Positions 25,889 through 34,717 are shown, counted from the stretch's first letter. The stretch: 64,000 bases of DNA from Halobacteriovorax vibrionivorans (GCF_003346865.1 NZ_QDKL01000001.1:124001-188000); one strand, 5' to 3'. Notes: generated by a model not told the origin, from the letters alone. Program-made: numbers and translations.

Positions 25889-26542
25889 ATGAAAACACTA
25901 AAACACACCCCAATACTTGACTCTTTCTATATACCTTCAAGCGATATTGCTCCAACCAGTGCACAAAAAGTAATGATCCTCATGCATGGCCTTGGCGACT
26001 CACTTGAGTCTTATAAAATATTTGCTAAAGAAGTGAATGTGACTGGGCTAAGCTATCTTCTATTGAATGCTCCTAAGAAATACTATTTTGGCTACAGTTG
26101 GTATGACATTCCACCCAAGGATCCAATCCCTGGAATCGAAAATAGTGTCTCTATTATAAAAAGCCTAATCCATGACTTGGTTAAACAAAATGAACAACTT
26201 GATTATGAAGACATTTTCCTTGCTGGTTTTTCACAGGGAGGTTGCGTAAGCCTTGAAACCGCTTACCAGCTTGAGCACAAATTAGGTGGAATAGTTCTTA
26301 TGTCCCCAAGGATTTATCCCGAAAGACTTCCCCAGGGCCTCAGCAAATGCCTAAGAGAAACTGATATTTTCTGTGCTCATGGTACTAATGATCCAGTCAT
26401 AGATATCAATCAAACGAAGGCCGGAATTGATCATATCAACAAGCTTGGTGCAAGTTCAGAGTTTTATCAATATGAAATGGAGCATGATATCGACATCGAT
26501 GAAATCATGCAATTGAGACTCTGGCTCAACGAACGTCTTTAA
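25889..26542 (+). CDS. carboxylesterase/phospholipase of the alpha/beta-hydrolase fold
   Basis: 217 residues, the usual size of the phospholipase/carboxylesterase (PF02230-type) family. MILMHGLGDSLESY is the oxyanion-hole HGLGD motif, LAGFSQGG the nucleophile elbow with the catalytic Ser, and HGTNDPVIDI the catalytic Asp. The final His is probably in MEHDID. Members cleave short-chain or lysophospholipid esters in the cytoplasm; there is no signal peptide. No Shine-Dalgarno is seen, and the promoter places the transcript start at the ATG. Confidence 0.88.
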   Translation: MKTLKHTPILDSFYIPSSDIAPTSAQKVMILMHGLGDSLESYKIFAKEVNVTGLSYLLLNAPKKYYFGYSWYDIPPKDPIPGIENSVSIIKSLIHDLVKQNEQLDYEDIFLAGFSQGGCVSLETAYQLEHKLGGIVLMSPRIYPERLPQGLSKCLRETDIFCAHGTNDPVIDINQTKAGIDHINKLGASSEFYQYEMEHDIDIDEIMQLRLWLNERL

Positions 26543-26623
26543 TATTAGCTACTTACCATTGGCCATTTTCAAAGCCACTATTATTAGGTAAGATAGAGAA
26601 AATTATAAAAAAAGGAATCTTGT

Positions 26624-27010
26624 ATGAGCGATAACCCATTTAATATCTTAGGAAAAGAATCGACACCAATTAATCAAGGTGAGGCCGTTTCAAATGTAGA
26701 TAAGAACTCAGAGCTTAATGAGCAAATTAAATCATTAATTAATTCTGCAGATCTATTTCTTTTTATGAAAGGTACTCCTGACATGCCAATGTGTGGTTTC
26801 TCTGCAAATACTATTGCAATGCTAAACTCAGTTGGTAAGCCTTATAAGACTTTTAATATTCTAGAAGATATGGATATTAGAGAAGGATTAAAGGCCTATT
26901 CAAATTGGCCAACATACCCACAATTATACTACAAGGGTGAATTAGTTGGTGGTAATGACATCATTACAGAAATGTTTCAATCTGGACAACTTCAAGAAGT
27001 TTTAAAATAA
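26624..27010 (+). CDS. grxD: monothiol glutaredoxin, Grx4 family
   Basis: 128 residues. The core reads LFMKGTPDMPMCGFSANTIA, with the CGFS site that binds a [2Fe-2S] cluster with glutathione, then WPTYPQLYYKGELVGGNDII with the cis-Pro and glutathione-binding motif. About 28 disordered residues precede the fold. Role: iron-sulfur cluster trafficking and iron sensing. AAAAGGA lies before the ATG. It is the second glutaredoxin in this region after grxB. Only four bases separate it from the convergent histidine kinase gene. Confidence 0.93.
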   Translation: MSDNPFNILGKESTPINQGEAVSNVDKNSELNEQIKSLINSADLFLFMKGTPDMPMCGFSANTIAMLNSVGKPYKTFNILEDMDIREGLKAYSNWPTYPQLYYKGELVGGNDIITEMFQSGQLQEVLK

Positions 27011-27014
27011 GAAA

Positions 27015-28466
27015 TTACTCACTAGGCTTAGTTATATCTAAGCCTAGTGTTATTGAAAATGTTGTATAATTAAAGTCTTTTTCAAAATCTAAAATCATTC
27101 CATTTTCCAAAGCAAGCTTCTTTGAAATACTCAGGCCAAGCCCTGTTCCACTTCCGACATCTTTAGTGGTAAAAAATGGTGTAAAGATATCTTTTACAAC
27201 TTCATTCTTTATTCCATTACCACCATCTTGAATATAAATGACATATTGATTTAAAATTGTTTTTTCTATCCAAATTTTTATCCAACAATTTTCTAAAGAG
27301 TTGAACTTTTGAACTGCCTGATAAGAGTTCATCAATAAGTTTAAAATAACTTGGTAAAACTCATTCTTCTTACACTCAATTTCAAGTTCTTTATAATTAT
27401 TTTTATAGTCAATATAGATTTCGCGACCAGTTTGAGCTTGAAAGAGGCCTAGTGTATCGTTAATTAAATCATCAAGATAATGAGTCTGTTTAGAAATAGA
27501 ATTTGATGAACGAGAATAAATCTTTAAACTATTTGCGATATTTTCGATTCGATCAACTTGCTTAATAATACTATCTAGCTTTTTTAAATGAGAAGGATCG
27601 ATATCATTTCTTTGACTACCAAGACGATCTAATAATTGTTCAGCTTGAATTCTAATAATACAAAGTGGATTATTTATTTCATGGGCAATCCCAGCAGACA
27701 TCTGTCCAAGAGAGCGCCATCTTTCAAACTCTTCAAATTGCTTTTCTTGAATCTTGAGTGCTAATCGATTTGAGTGTTCTTGATGAACATCTCGAATCTG
27801 TAGCATATAGCGCCCAACGCCCTGAATAATCATATACGTTACACTAATACGACAATAGCGTTTTTGATTTCTATTACTTTTTCGTATTGGATGAGTGACT
27901 TTAAGGGCCACTCCATTTAGTCGTTTGGCCTGTTCAAAAGTATTTAGAAAGAAGAGATAATCATCATCTCTTTCCATAATTTCAGAAAAGCTTTTACCGA
28001 TATCACCATTCTTTGATGATTTATTTATATCTAAAATATATAATTCATCATTTAAGATATAAAGGTCATCATCTGTTGCTGTATAAAAATTCTTGAATAG
28101 TGATGAAATAAAGTTTTCTGTTCCTGCATTCAAGTTACGACTAAAAACCTCTATATACTCTATCGAATTACCATCTGCTGAATATGATGGTTGTAGCCAC
28201 ATCTCCCACTTATCAATTTCTTCTAATCGATTTCGCGTTTCAGTGAAAAAGTGCACGATTTCACCTTTGCGTGCTTCGGCTATTTGTTTTTCGAAGAATT
28301 TTCGCTTTGCTGGAATGATTGTCTCAAGAATTGAGTCTCCAACAACAATTCCATAGCCCATATAGACTTCACTTAAATGTATATAAGTTCCATCAAAGTC
28401 GATGTGGCTGTAGAAAACATCTGAATGGAATAACTCTTTTGATAAGTTATTACTAATCTCTTTCAC
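27015..28466 (-). CDS. PAS-type sensor histidine kinase
   Basis: 483 residues without membrane helices, so probably cytoplasmic. Residues 1-230 look like two sensor modules (PAS-like, for example YIEVFSRNLN and ISVTYMIIQGVGRYMLQIRDV). A linker helix leads to the H box SAGIAHEINNPL (His262). The ATPase part has the N box FYQVILNLLMNSYQAV, the G1 box IQDGGNGI, the F box PFFTTK, and GSGTGLGLSISKKLA. The start is GTG at 28466 with a weak GAG upstream. The neighbouring response regulator is a separate unit ended by a terminator, so pairing between them is likely but not proven. Confidence 0.9.
   Translation of the reverse strand: MKEISNNLSKELFHSDVFYSHIDFDGTYIHLSEVYMGYGIVVGDSILETIIPAKRKFFEKQIAEARKGEIVHFFTETRNRLEEIDKWEMWLQPSYSADGNSIEYIEVFSRNLNAGTENFISSLFKNFYTATDDDLYILNDELYILDINKSSKNGDIGKSFSEIMERDDDYLFFLNTFEQAKRLNGVALKVTHPIRKSNRNQKRYCRISVTYMIIQGVGRYMLQIRDVHQEHSNRLALKIQEKQFEEFERWRSLGQMSAGIAHEINNPLCIIRIQAEQLLDRLGSQRNDIDPSHLKKLDSIIKQVDRIENIANSLKIYSRSSNSISKQTHYLDDLINDTLGLFQAQTGREIYIDYKNNYKELEIECKKNEFYQVILNLLMNSYQAVQKFNSLENCWIKIWIEKTILNQYVIYIQDGGNGIKNEVVKDIFTPFFTTKDVGSGTGLGLSISKKLALENGMILDFEKDFNYTTFSITLGLDITKPSE
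27020..27049. terminator. 12-bp hairpin between the convergent grxD and histidine kinase genes
   Basis: CACTAGGCTTAG (27020-27031) and CTAAGCCTAGTG (27038-27049) are a perfect 12-bp inverted repeat with a six-base loop. It lies inside the last codons of the histidine kinase and ten bases after the grxD stop. Neither side has a clear T run, so it may be a bidirectional stop or an mRNA-stabilising hairpin rather than a classic terminator. Confidence 0.55.
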
Positions 28467-28504
28467 TTGGCGTCTCGTAAGCTTAAATACTAAATCAACA
28501 ACTT

Positions 28505-28547
28505 CAAAAAAACAGGAATTCCCCTATAGTTAAATATAGGAGAATTC
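28505..28547 (-). terminator. terminator of the response regulator operon
   Basis: GAATTC and CCTATA (28516-28521, 28523-28528) pair with TATAGG and GAATTC (28535-28540, 28542-28547), a 12-bp stem with one mismatch and a six-base loop. On the minus strand it is followed by a run of seven T (28512-28506). It separates the regulator gene from the histidine kinase. Confidence 0.85.
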
Positions 28548-28570
28548 ACTATTATTATTTATTTTCTGTA

Positions 28571-29320
28571 TTACATAGATGATACAGATGATTGCTCATC
28601 ACCTGAAGAACTTGCACTATGACTGTCGTCATTACTTGATGCAGATTTTTCATATGTATCAGGTATTAATGACCACTTTCCTCCACCTTCAGAGCGGATA
28701 ATATAACCATAGTCGTGTAGTTTACGTCTTAAGTTATATAAGTGAACATCAACTGTTTTAGGGTGAACCGTTGTATCTCCCCATACATTATCTAAAATGT
28801 CATCACGGCTTACGATGCGATGTGGAGAATTAATAAATAGACCCAGTAGTTGTTTTTGCTTACTTGTTAAATGCTCAACTTCTTTTCCATCAAGAAGCAT
28901 CGATTTATGTGCAATTGGTTGAACCATGCGACGTGGACTACCGTTAAAGACATTTTCAATCTTCACGATTAGTTCATTCTTTTTAAATGGTTTTGTTAAG
29001 TAATCTAGTGCGCCTTCCATAAAGCAGAATCTTAGAGCATCGATATCATCAATACTAGAAACGATGATAAATGGTATTACCATTAAACGTCGATCTTTAG
29101 AATGGTTTAAGTAAGTCATAAAGTTCCCATCATCTAACATTAAATCAGCAATGATTAATGCTGGGTTCTTTTCCGTTTCACTTAAAGCCTTTTGAAAATC
29201 TTCAATAGAAGTAAAAAACTTTAAGTTGTTGTAGCGATGAACTAAAGTTTGTTCATATACAAAACGACATCCCTCATCATCCTCTAAAATCCAAATTTCC
29301 TTGTCTGTTGCCATTGTCAT
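28571..29320 (-). CDS. OmpR/PhoB-family response regulator
   Basis: 249 residues. The receiver (about 8-125) has all key residues: WILEDDEG acidic pair, LIIADLMLDDG with the phosphoacceptor Asp, IIVSS, and DYLTKPF with the conserved Lys. Residues about 140-220 form the winged helix (LTSKQKQLLGLFI, then KTVDVHLYNLRRKL). The last 25 residues are a serine/aspartate-rich tail (SASSNDDSHSASSSGDEQ), unusual for this family. I use ATG 29320 because GAGG lies eight bases upstream; the ATG overlaps the TGA of the preceding gene (ATGA), so the two are translationally coupled. The earlier in-frame start at 29374 lies inside that gene. Confidence 0.92.
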   Translation of the reverse strand: MTMATDKEIWILEDDEGCRFVYEQTLVHRYNNLKFFTSIEDFQKALSETEKNPALIIADLMLDDGNFMTYLNHSKDRRLMVIPFIIVSSIDDIDALRFCFMEGALDYLTKPFKKNELIVKIENVFNGSPRRMVQPIAHKSMLLDGKEVEHLTSKQKQLLGLFINSPHRIVSRDDILDNVWGDTTVHPKTVDVHLYNLRRKLHDYGYIIRSEGGGKWSLIPDTYEKSASSNDDSHSASSSGDEQSSVSSM

Positions 29321-29961
29321 AATTTTAACCTCACCGATAAATTGTTTTCCCCATCGAGCACATCGTATTCCCAACCCTTGGCCACAAAGTTTTCGACACC
29401 GATGTATCTTCTCAATGTTTTTTCGTTTTCGTCACCTAAGTTTAAGATGGAATCGAGGTCCTGTCTTAAGTATTTGTTTAAATCTGACTTAAGAAATATT
29501 AATTTTCTTAACCCGTCTTTAATTTCTAAGGTGATATGAATCGAATCTCTTCCCTCTTTTTTTGCTAATGTAGAAAATAGGTGGGCAAAAGCGAACAGTC
29601 CTTCACTTAAAGTGTTAGCATTCTTTGCTTCAATACTGCCATCACCAACAATAGACCAAGTTAAATCCGCAAAATGCTTCTTTAAATAAATTCGGCCTTG
29701 GCCAAATGCACGTGAAGCAATTTTACTTATTTGAACTTCTTCTTCTAAAAAATATGGAGTCGATTGCTTAAGCAAATCGAGATCTGTTTGAAATCTTTCA
29801 AGACCTTGATTAAGTCTTTTAACGAATGGATTTTCTGGATCTTGCTTTTGTAAAATCTCATCGATACAAAATCTAATGAGATGCATATGTCCAGAGTAGT
29901 CATGGGCCAAAACTCTTAGCGTTTCATTAAAGGCTTCACCTTTACTAATTTCTTTTGTCAT
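29317..29961 (-). CDS. histidine-kinase-like or histidine phosphotransfer-like protein
   Basis: 214 residues. Residues 12-75 form a two-helix hairpin starting LRVLAHDYSGHMHLI, in which AHDYSG resembles the phosphoacceptor H box of DHp domains. The rest (SEGLFAFAHLF, KLIFLKSD, DVLDGENNLSVRLKL) could be an ATPase-like fold, but I see no intact N box, DxGxG or GxGLGL. A phosphotransfer protein or adaptor, similar in idea to ChpT, is therefore more likely than an active kinase. AGG precedes the ATG. The gene overlaps the response regulator start by four bases, so the pair is one signalling unit. Confidence 0.65.
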   Translation of the reverse strand: MTKEISKGEAFNETLRVLAHDYSGHMHLIRFCIDEILQKQDPENPFVKRLNQGLERFQTDLDLLKQSTPYFLEEEVQISKIASRAFGQGRIYLKKHFADLTWSIVGDGSIEAKNANTLSEGLFAFAHLFSTLAKKEGRDSIHITLEIKDGLRKLIFLKSDLNKYLRQDLDSILNLGDENEKTLRRYIGVENFVAKGWEYDVLDGENNLSVRLKL

Positions 29962-30097
29962 AATACCTGCGTTGTTACTGTCTTTAATATATTTTGTTTA
30001 CATACCAATAAAAATTACTTATTCAAAGTAAAATTTCACGCGGCACAATAACTATATGAAATTACAGTAGATTAGTAGGTATATTTTATAGATAAAT

Positions 30098-30132
30098 TGG
30101 ACAATGGCCGAAAGTTATTCTAATTTCGGCCC
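30098..30132 (+). promoter_or_regulatory. promoter and hairpin/operator directly before cmoA
   Basis: TGGACA (30098-30103) matches five of six -35 bases, and TCTAAT (30119-30124) five of six -10 bases, though the 15-base spacer is short. GGCCGAAA (30106-30113) and TTTCGGCC (30124-30131) are a perfect 8-bp inverted repeat that spans the promoter and ends two bases before the ATG. This would be an operator, or a hairpin blocking the start codon. Confidence 0.45.
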
Positions 30133-30885
30133 ATGACAAACAAATTTATGAACAATGGCGAAGATAAGGTCTTTGCCAATAAAATTGAGAAGATCTCTGA
30201 TTTTGAATTTAACCAAAATGTTGCATCAGTATTTGATGACATGGTGTCTCGTAGTATTCCAAATTACCATGAAATTCATAAGATCATTATTGATCTGACT
30301 CGTCGTTTCTATAAGAGTGGAAAAGTCTTTGACCTAGGATGCTCAACAGGAACAACAATGCTTTTAATGGCAGACCACTTTAGACAAAATGATCGTCCCC
30401 TTCCAGAGTTTATCGGGGTTGATACATCTAAGCCAATGCTAGAGAAAGCTTCACAAAAGCTTAATGCCCACGGACTTCAAAATAATGTCGAACTAAAAGA
30501 AGAATCTATTACAGAGACAAAGATTGAAGATGCAGGCATGGTTATCATGAATTACACTCTTCAATTTCTTCCAATGGAAGAAAGACTTGAGGTCATAAAA
30601 AATATCTATAATGGACTAAATGAGAATGGATGCTTCATTCTGGCAGAGAAAATTATTTGCCAAGATGAGCAGATCGATAATTTACTCATTGACCTCTACT
30701 ATGACTTCAAAAGAAGAAATGGATATAGTGAAATGGAGATTTCTCAAAAACGAGAGGCCCTTGAAAATGTTTTAAAGCCTTTAACTCCACAACAACAGAT
30801 GAAGATGTTAAATGATGCTGGCTTTGAGAAGTCTGAGATGATTTTTAGATGGTATAACTTTTCTTGTTATCTTTGTATCAAGTAG
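30133..30885 (+). CDS. cmoA: carboxy-S-adenosyl-L-methionine synthase
   Basis: 250 residues. CmoA converts S-adenosylmethionine and prephenate to carboxy-SAM, the donor for tRNA wobble uridine-5-oxyacetic acid. The fold is a class I methyltransferase: VFDLGCSTGTT binds the cofactor, IGVDTSKPMLEKA the second motif, and MVIMNYTLQFLPMEERLEV is typical of CmoA. The N-terminal FDDMVSRSIPNYHEI is another family hallmark. cmoB follows 15 bases later. No Shine-Dalgarno lies before ATG 30133; the in-frame ATG at 30148 has none either. Confidence 0.93.
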   Translation: MTNKFMNNGEDKVFANKIEKISDFEFNQNVASVFDDMVSRSIPNYHEIHKIIIDLTRRFYKSGKVFDLGCSTGTTMLLMADHFRQNDRPLPEFIGVDTSKPMLEKASQKLNAHGLQNNVELKEESITETKIEDAGMVIMNYTLQFLPMEERLEVIKNIYNGLNENGCFILAEKIICQDEQIDNLLIDLYYDFKRRNGYSEMEISQKREALENVLKPLTPQQQMKMLNDAGFEKSEMIFRWYNFSCYLCIK

Positions 30886-30900
30886 AATTAAGTAGAGAAA

Positions 30901-31830
30901 ATGGACAATTTAGAATATTTAGAAAAATTTGGTAATCGTGTTGATATAGAGTCTTTAAGAGAGCTAAAGAAAGCAAAACTTCATGAGTTTCGTACAAAGT
31001 ACCAAAAAGAATACAAAGCAATTTTTGATCGAATTCCTTCACTCAAGCTTAACTCTACTGAGACAATTGAAACGGCCAAAGAGCTAATTCCTTGGCGCAA
31101 AGGACCATTTCAAATTGGTGAATTAGATATTGATGCTGAATGGAGATCTGATAAGAAATGGGAGCGTCTTAAGGAATCTCTTCCTGATTTAAAAGACAAG
31201 GTTGTACTCGATGTTGGCTGTAACAATGGCTACTATATGTTTGAGATGGCCAAACAAGATCCAAAACTTGTAATTGGAATCGATCCCGTTATGCATAACC
31301 AGGCCCAATTTGATTTTATTAATCACTTTAAAGGGCATGATAATTTAAAATTTGAGTTATTTGGTATTGAAGACCTTCCTAACTTTCGATCTTTCTACGA
31401 TGTGATCTTTTCCATGGGTGTTCTTTATCATCACCGTCATCCTCTTGAGCAATTAATCTCAATAAGAGAGGCCCTCGTACCTGGTGGCGAAATGATTATG
31501 GAGACAATTGGTATACCTGGTGAAGACTCGACTTGCCTCTTTCCTGAAGATCGTTATTCAAAAATGAGAAATGTATGGTTCCTACCAACCCTAACTTGTT
31601 TAAAGAATTGGATTAATCGAACAGGCTTTATAGATATTGAAGTCGTATCAGTGTCTACAACTAATTTTGAAGAGCAAAGGAAGACTCCTTGGTGTCCTCC
31701 GCCACATCAATCACTTGAAGATTTTTTAGATGATAATGATAAGAGTAAAACAGTAGAAGGATATCCAGCACCAGTGAGGTTCTGTATCAAGGCCAAGAAG
31801 AAGCCTACTTCACCTATTAAAACATTTTAA
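30901..31830 (+). CDS. cmoB: tRNA U34 carboxymethyltransferase
   Basis: 309 residues, slightly shorter than E. coli CmoB (323). It transfers the carboxymethyl group from carboxy-SAM to 5-hydroxyuridine at position 34 of tRNA. Family features: WRKGPFQIGELDIDAEWRSD at the N-terminus, VVLDVGCNNGYY for cofactor binding, FSMGVLYHHRHPLEQL, and a C-terminal WFLPTLTCLKNWINRTGF. It lies 15 bases after cmoA, with AGAGAAA before the ATG, so the two consecutive enzymes of the pathway are co-transcribed. Confidence 0.94.
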   Translation: MDNLEYLEKFGNRVDIESLRELKKAKLHEFRTKYQKEYKAIFDRIPSLKLNSTETIETAKELIPWRKGPFQIGELDIDAEWRSDKKWERLKESLPDLKDKVVLDVGCNNGYYMFEMAKQDPKLVIGIDPVMHNQAQFDFINHFKGHDNLKFELFGIEDLPNFRSFYDVIFSMGVLYHHRHPLEQLISIREALVPGGEMIMETIGIPGEDSTCLFPEDRYSKMRNVWFLPTLTCLKNWINRTGFIDIEVVSVSTTNFEEQRKTPWCPPPHQSLEDFLDDNDKSKTVEGYPAPVRFCIKAKKKPTSPIKTF

Positions 31831-31839
31831 TAAAAAGAT

Positions 31840-32217
31840 ATGATCAATCAAAGCAAGAGAATTATCTATTTAAGTTTTGGAATTGCATTCGTAGCCTTAG
31901 CTATAATTGGAGTCTTTTTACCTTTAATTCCAACAACACCATTCTTGCTACTTAGTGCCTACTGCTTTTCTCGAAGCAGTGAAAAGTACTACCAATGGTT
32001 ACTTAATCATAAAATATTTGGTGAGATTATTACTGATTGGAATAAGTATGGCGTCGTATCAATTAAGAGTAAGATTATTGCAATCTCAATGATTATTGCA
32101 CTCTTTAGTTATTCACTTATATATGTTGATGTGGCCCCAACAATAAAAGTCATTATTTCACTTATTGGGCTATCTATCATTACCTTCCTACTTACTAGAC
32201 CGAGTCATCGTAAATAA
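31840..32217 (+). CDS. DUF454 (YbaN-like) inner membrane protein
   Basis: 125 residues with two or three membrane helices. The early stretch IGVFLPLIPTTPFLLLSAYC followed by SRSSEKYYQWLLNH and the FGEIITDWNKYG segment is the characteristic DUF454 pattern. Function of the family is unknown. It begins nine bases after cmoB with only a weak ribosome site (AAAAGAT), so it probably depends on the cmoA-cmoB transcript. It converges with the S51 peptidase gene, one base between stops. Confidence 0.85.
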   Translation: MINQSKRIIYLSFGIAFVALAIIGVFLPLIPTTPFLLLSAYCFSRSSEKYYQWLLNHKIFGEIITDWNKYGVVSIKSKIIAISMIIALFSYSLIYVDVAPTIKVIISLIGLSIITFLLTRPSHRK

Positions 32218-32218
32218 T

Positions 32219-32878
32219 CTATAACTTATATTTTTGACCATTTTCAAAGATGTAACATTCTCCGTGAACATATATTTCTTCATCTGTTACAACAAGACCG
32301 CTGCCATCTGGACAAGCATATATAGGAAATCGAGATAAAATTGAGTGTCTCTTCAATTCAATATCATATCGTTTAGATTTTCTATAGTGAGGAAAGAACT
32401 CGAAGTCCACTAAATTCATGGCCTTAAAGTTTCGTACATTATCTTCATTATCATCACGATCCCACGGAGGAAAGGATGCCGTCATTATATTTGGAGTTGT
32501 CATGATTGCACCGGCAGAAAGACCTGTTAGGATACCACCATTATTTGCATATTCAATTAAACGATTAAAAATACCACTTCGTCTAAGATGCTTGATAAAG
32601 TAAAAGGTATTACCTCCTCCAAGATGAATGACATCACTTGAAAGAGCTTCTTGCATTAGTGTTGAATCAAATTCGTGGTCAACAGGAAAGTGAATAAACC
32701 TTTTAAAACCGATTTTCTTATATGCTTTAATTAAGTCGACGAAATCTAGTTCCGACTCATATGAACCGGCGGGGATAAAAGTAATACTTGGCTCTTCGCT
32801 TTCACACATTTCAAAAATATGCTCGTCGATTTCCTCATTATCACAGAAGTCCCCTCCACCATATAAACCAATTTTCAT
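32219..32878 (-). CDS. S51-family serine peptidase, dipeptidase E-like
   Basis: 219 residues with the class I glutamine-amidotransferase-like fold of peptidase S51 (PepE and cyanophycinase relatives). The nucleophile elbow is GILTGLSAGAIM with Ser121; the preceding strand VIHLGGGNTFYFIKHL supplies the GGGN oxyanion element, and FFPHYRKSKR supplies the likely His region. PepE proteins cleave Asp-X dipeptides; the exact specificity here is open. No signal peptide. It starts three bases after the SelO-like gene's stop, so the two form an operon. Confidence 0.85.
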   Translation of the reverse strand: MKIGLYGGGDFCDNEEIDEHIFEMCESEEPSITFIPAGSYESELDFVDLIKAYKKIGFKRFIHFPVDHEFDSTLMQEALSSDVIHLGGGNTFYFIKHLRRSGIFNRLIEYANNGGILTGLSAGAIMTTPNIMTASFPPWDRDDNEDNVRNFKAMNLVDFEFFPHYRKSKRYDIELKRHSILSRFPIYACPDGSGLVVTDEEIYVHGECYIFENGQKYKL

Positions 32879-32881
32879 TTC

Positions 32882-34717
32882 TTAGATGCCTTCTCTATAA
32901 TCTCTTACAATTTGTAGGAATTCAGTAACGATAGGTTTTAATTCTTTTTTGGTATTAGAGTTACGCTCTTGTTTTGGAACAATATTATCAGGATCAAATG
33001 TTTGATGTTCCCTAAAATCAACCATAGCTGAAAACATCGTATTAGGATCAAACTTTTTTTGCTTTTGTACAATTGATTCTACAATACGGGCAATACTATC
33101 ACCTGTAACTCGATCGAACTTATTAATGATTGAAGAACGCATTAGGACTTCAAGAAGGATATCTTTTTCATCCTTATTCTCTTTTCTCGCAATTGTTTTT
33201 ATAAGAGACATATAATTCTTTTGGAAGCTATCAATTTTAGCTCCCCTGTATGAATTGATTGCAAGATCTTCTTGAGTCGCATATGTAGATTTGGCAATAT
33301 CAACAAACTCTTGTCTTCCAATAGTCTCTCCGCGACTTAAAATAATTTGAGGTAACTCCCTTAGAATATCACGCATACAAAAAATTGCATCCCAACAAAC
33401 GCCATCACTTACTTCATATAGTCCATAAGTTGATTTAGTCCTTTCAAAGTATGAAAAGTCCTTTGAAAAGCTTTCTATTATGTAATTATATTTCTTTATT
33501 AAGAAATCATGATACTTAGGAGCAATACCTACTTTGGATAAGAGATTAATCTTTTTTTGTTCGTCAAATAAATTGTCAAAGTTACGAAGAAAAGTTGATT
33601 GATAGAAATCACTTATTGGACGTTTTTCTTTATTCTCTAAGTAGTCAACAATTTGAATAAATGTTTGTACGATATACTTTGCTTTATCTTTTTGTTCTTT
33701 TATTGTTGTTGAAAACCTCTGAACATCATCAAAGCGATACTCGTGATGAAATAGGCCAAATTGTCTAATTGATCCATAGTCAATAATTCCACCATTCATT
33801 AGAATATTGTCACCGTCCCAATCAAGCCAACAGAATATATAATCATCCTCAAAGTTTGCTGCTAGTCTTGCAAAAACTTCAGTCTGTTTTTTTAAAAAGT
33901 ATTTATATCGCCTACTCTCTGTTTTAGGGACGTTTTTCCAAGTACCATTTGTTTCTTGGCGATCAATATAGTAATTAACAATATCCTTAAGGGCATCATA
34001 ATTACTTTGTTTTAAGTGATTAAACATATGAGAAGGTCGAATCAAGTTTTGATTTGCCCTTACATTTATTGAAATATTATCTTCAAACTTAATAATGGCC
34101 AAGCATCTTTCTGTTTCATAGTTATTCTTATTCATAACTTCTGAAAACATTAAAGTTGCAAGCCCTTCATCAAACTCAGAATATCCACAACCATATGATA
34201 TTGTTGGATCCCCTGTTTGAAAGAATTTGTTTTGTATATGAGTAGCAGGAGAAAGGCTCGTTGCTCCTGTTCCTTGACTTGAAATATCCCAAACCTTTCC
34301 CTTATTTTTTACAACACCATTCCAAACAGACCTTCCATCACCTGATGTTTTCCCCTGTTTATTAGGATGTTGTAATTGTAGGTAGCGTGTTGCCATGTAT
34401 TTATTTGGCAAAATATCCTCTTCAGGGAACTCTATCTCATTTTCAATATCGTATTCATTAATAATAACGATTGAAAATGTCTCTAAAATCTTCTCTTCTA
34501 ACTCAGGTGTTACCTCTTCAGGATGAGACATTGGAATTAGGCCCATTTCCTTAGCAAGGTCAAAATTAAAGAAAGCTAGCTTACCGCCGTGTCTGCGTCT
34601 TGCTTGATATGTAATAAAAGCGTCCTTACAAGATTTCTGTAAAGGATGCTTCCCATTAATTTGGTTAAATTTAGAATAATTTAATTTTGGTTTACTTTTA
34701 AAGTTTAACGAACCCAT
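32882..34717 (-). CDS. divergent SelO/YdiU-like protein
   Basis: 611 residues. I relate it to the SelO (YdiU, UPF0061) pseudokinase-fold AMPylases on partial motifs: GDGRSVWNGVV, the QGTGATSLSP stretch resembling the SelO 'GSGRTPYSR' glycine-rich loop, and LDWDGDNILMNGGIIDYGSIRQFG resembling 'NTDNMSILGLTIDYGPFGF', where Asn and Asp bind metal. Overall similarity to classic SelO looks low, so this is a distant member and catalytic activity is unproven. I choose ATG 34717 (MGSLNFKSK): a TATAAT lies six bases before it, giving a leaderless message. TTG 34756 is the longer alternative. Confidence 0.65.
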   Translation of the reverse strand: MGSLNFKSKPKLNYSKFNQINGKHPLQKSCKDAFITYQARRRHGGKLAFFNFDLAKEMGLIPMSHPEEVTPELEEKILETFSIVIINEYDIENEIEFPEEDILPNKYMATRYLQLQHPNKQGKTSGDGRSVWNGVVKNKGKVWDISSQGTGATSLSPATHIQNKFFQTGDPTISYGCGYSEFDEGLATLMFSEVMNKNNYETERCLAIIKFEDNISINVRANQNLIRPSHMFNHLKQSNYDALKDIVNYYIDRQETNGTWKNVPKTESRRYKYFLKKQTEVFARLAANFEDDYIFCWLDWDGDNILMNGGIIDYGSIRQFGLFHHEYRFDDVQRFSTTIKEQKDKAKYIVQTFIQIVDYLENKEKRPISDFYQSTFLRNFDNLFDEQKKINLLSKVGIAPKYHDFLIKKYNYIIESFSKDFSYFERTKSTYGLYEVSDGVCWDAIFCMRDILRELPQIILSRGETIGRQEFVDIAKSTYATQEDLAINSYRGAKIDSFQKNYMSLIKTIARKENKDEKDILLEVLMRSSIINKFDRVTGDSIARIVESIVQKQKKFDPNTMFSAMVDFREHQTFDPDNIVPKQERNSNTKKELKPIVTEFLQIVRDYREGI

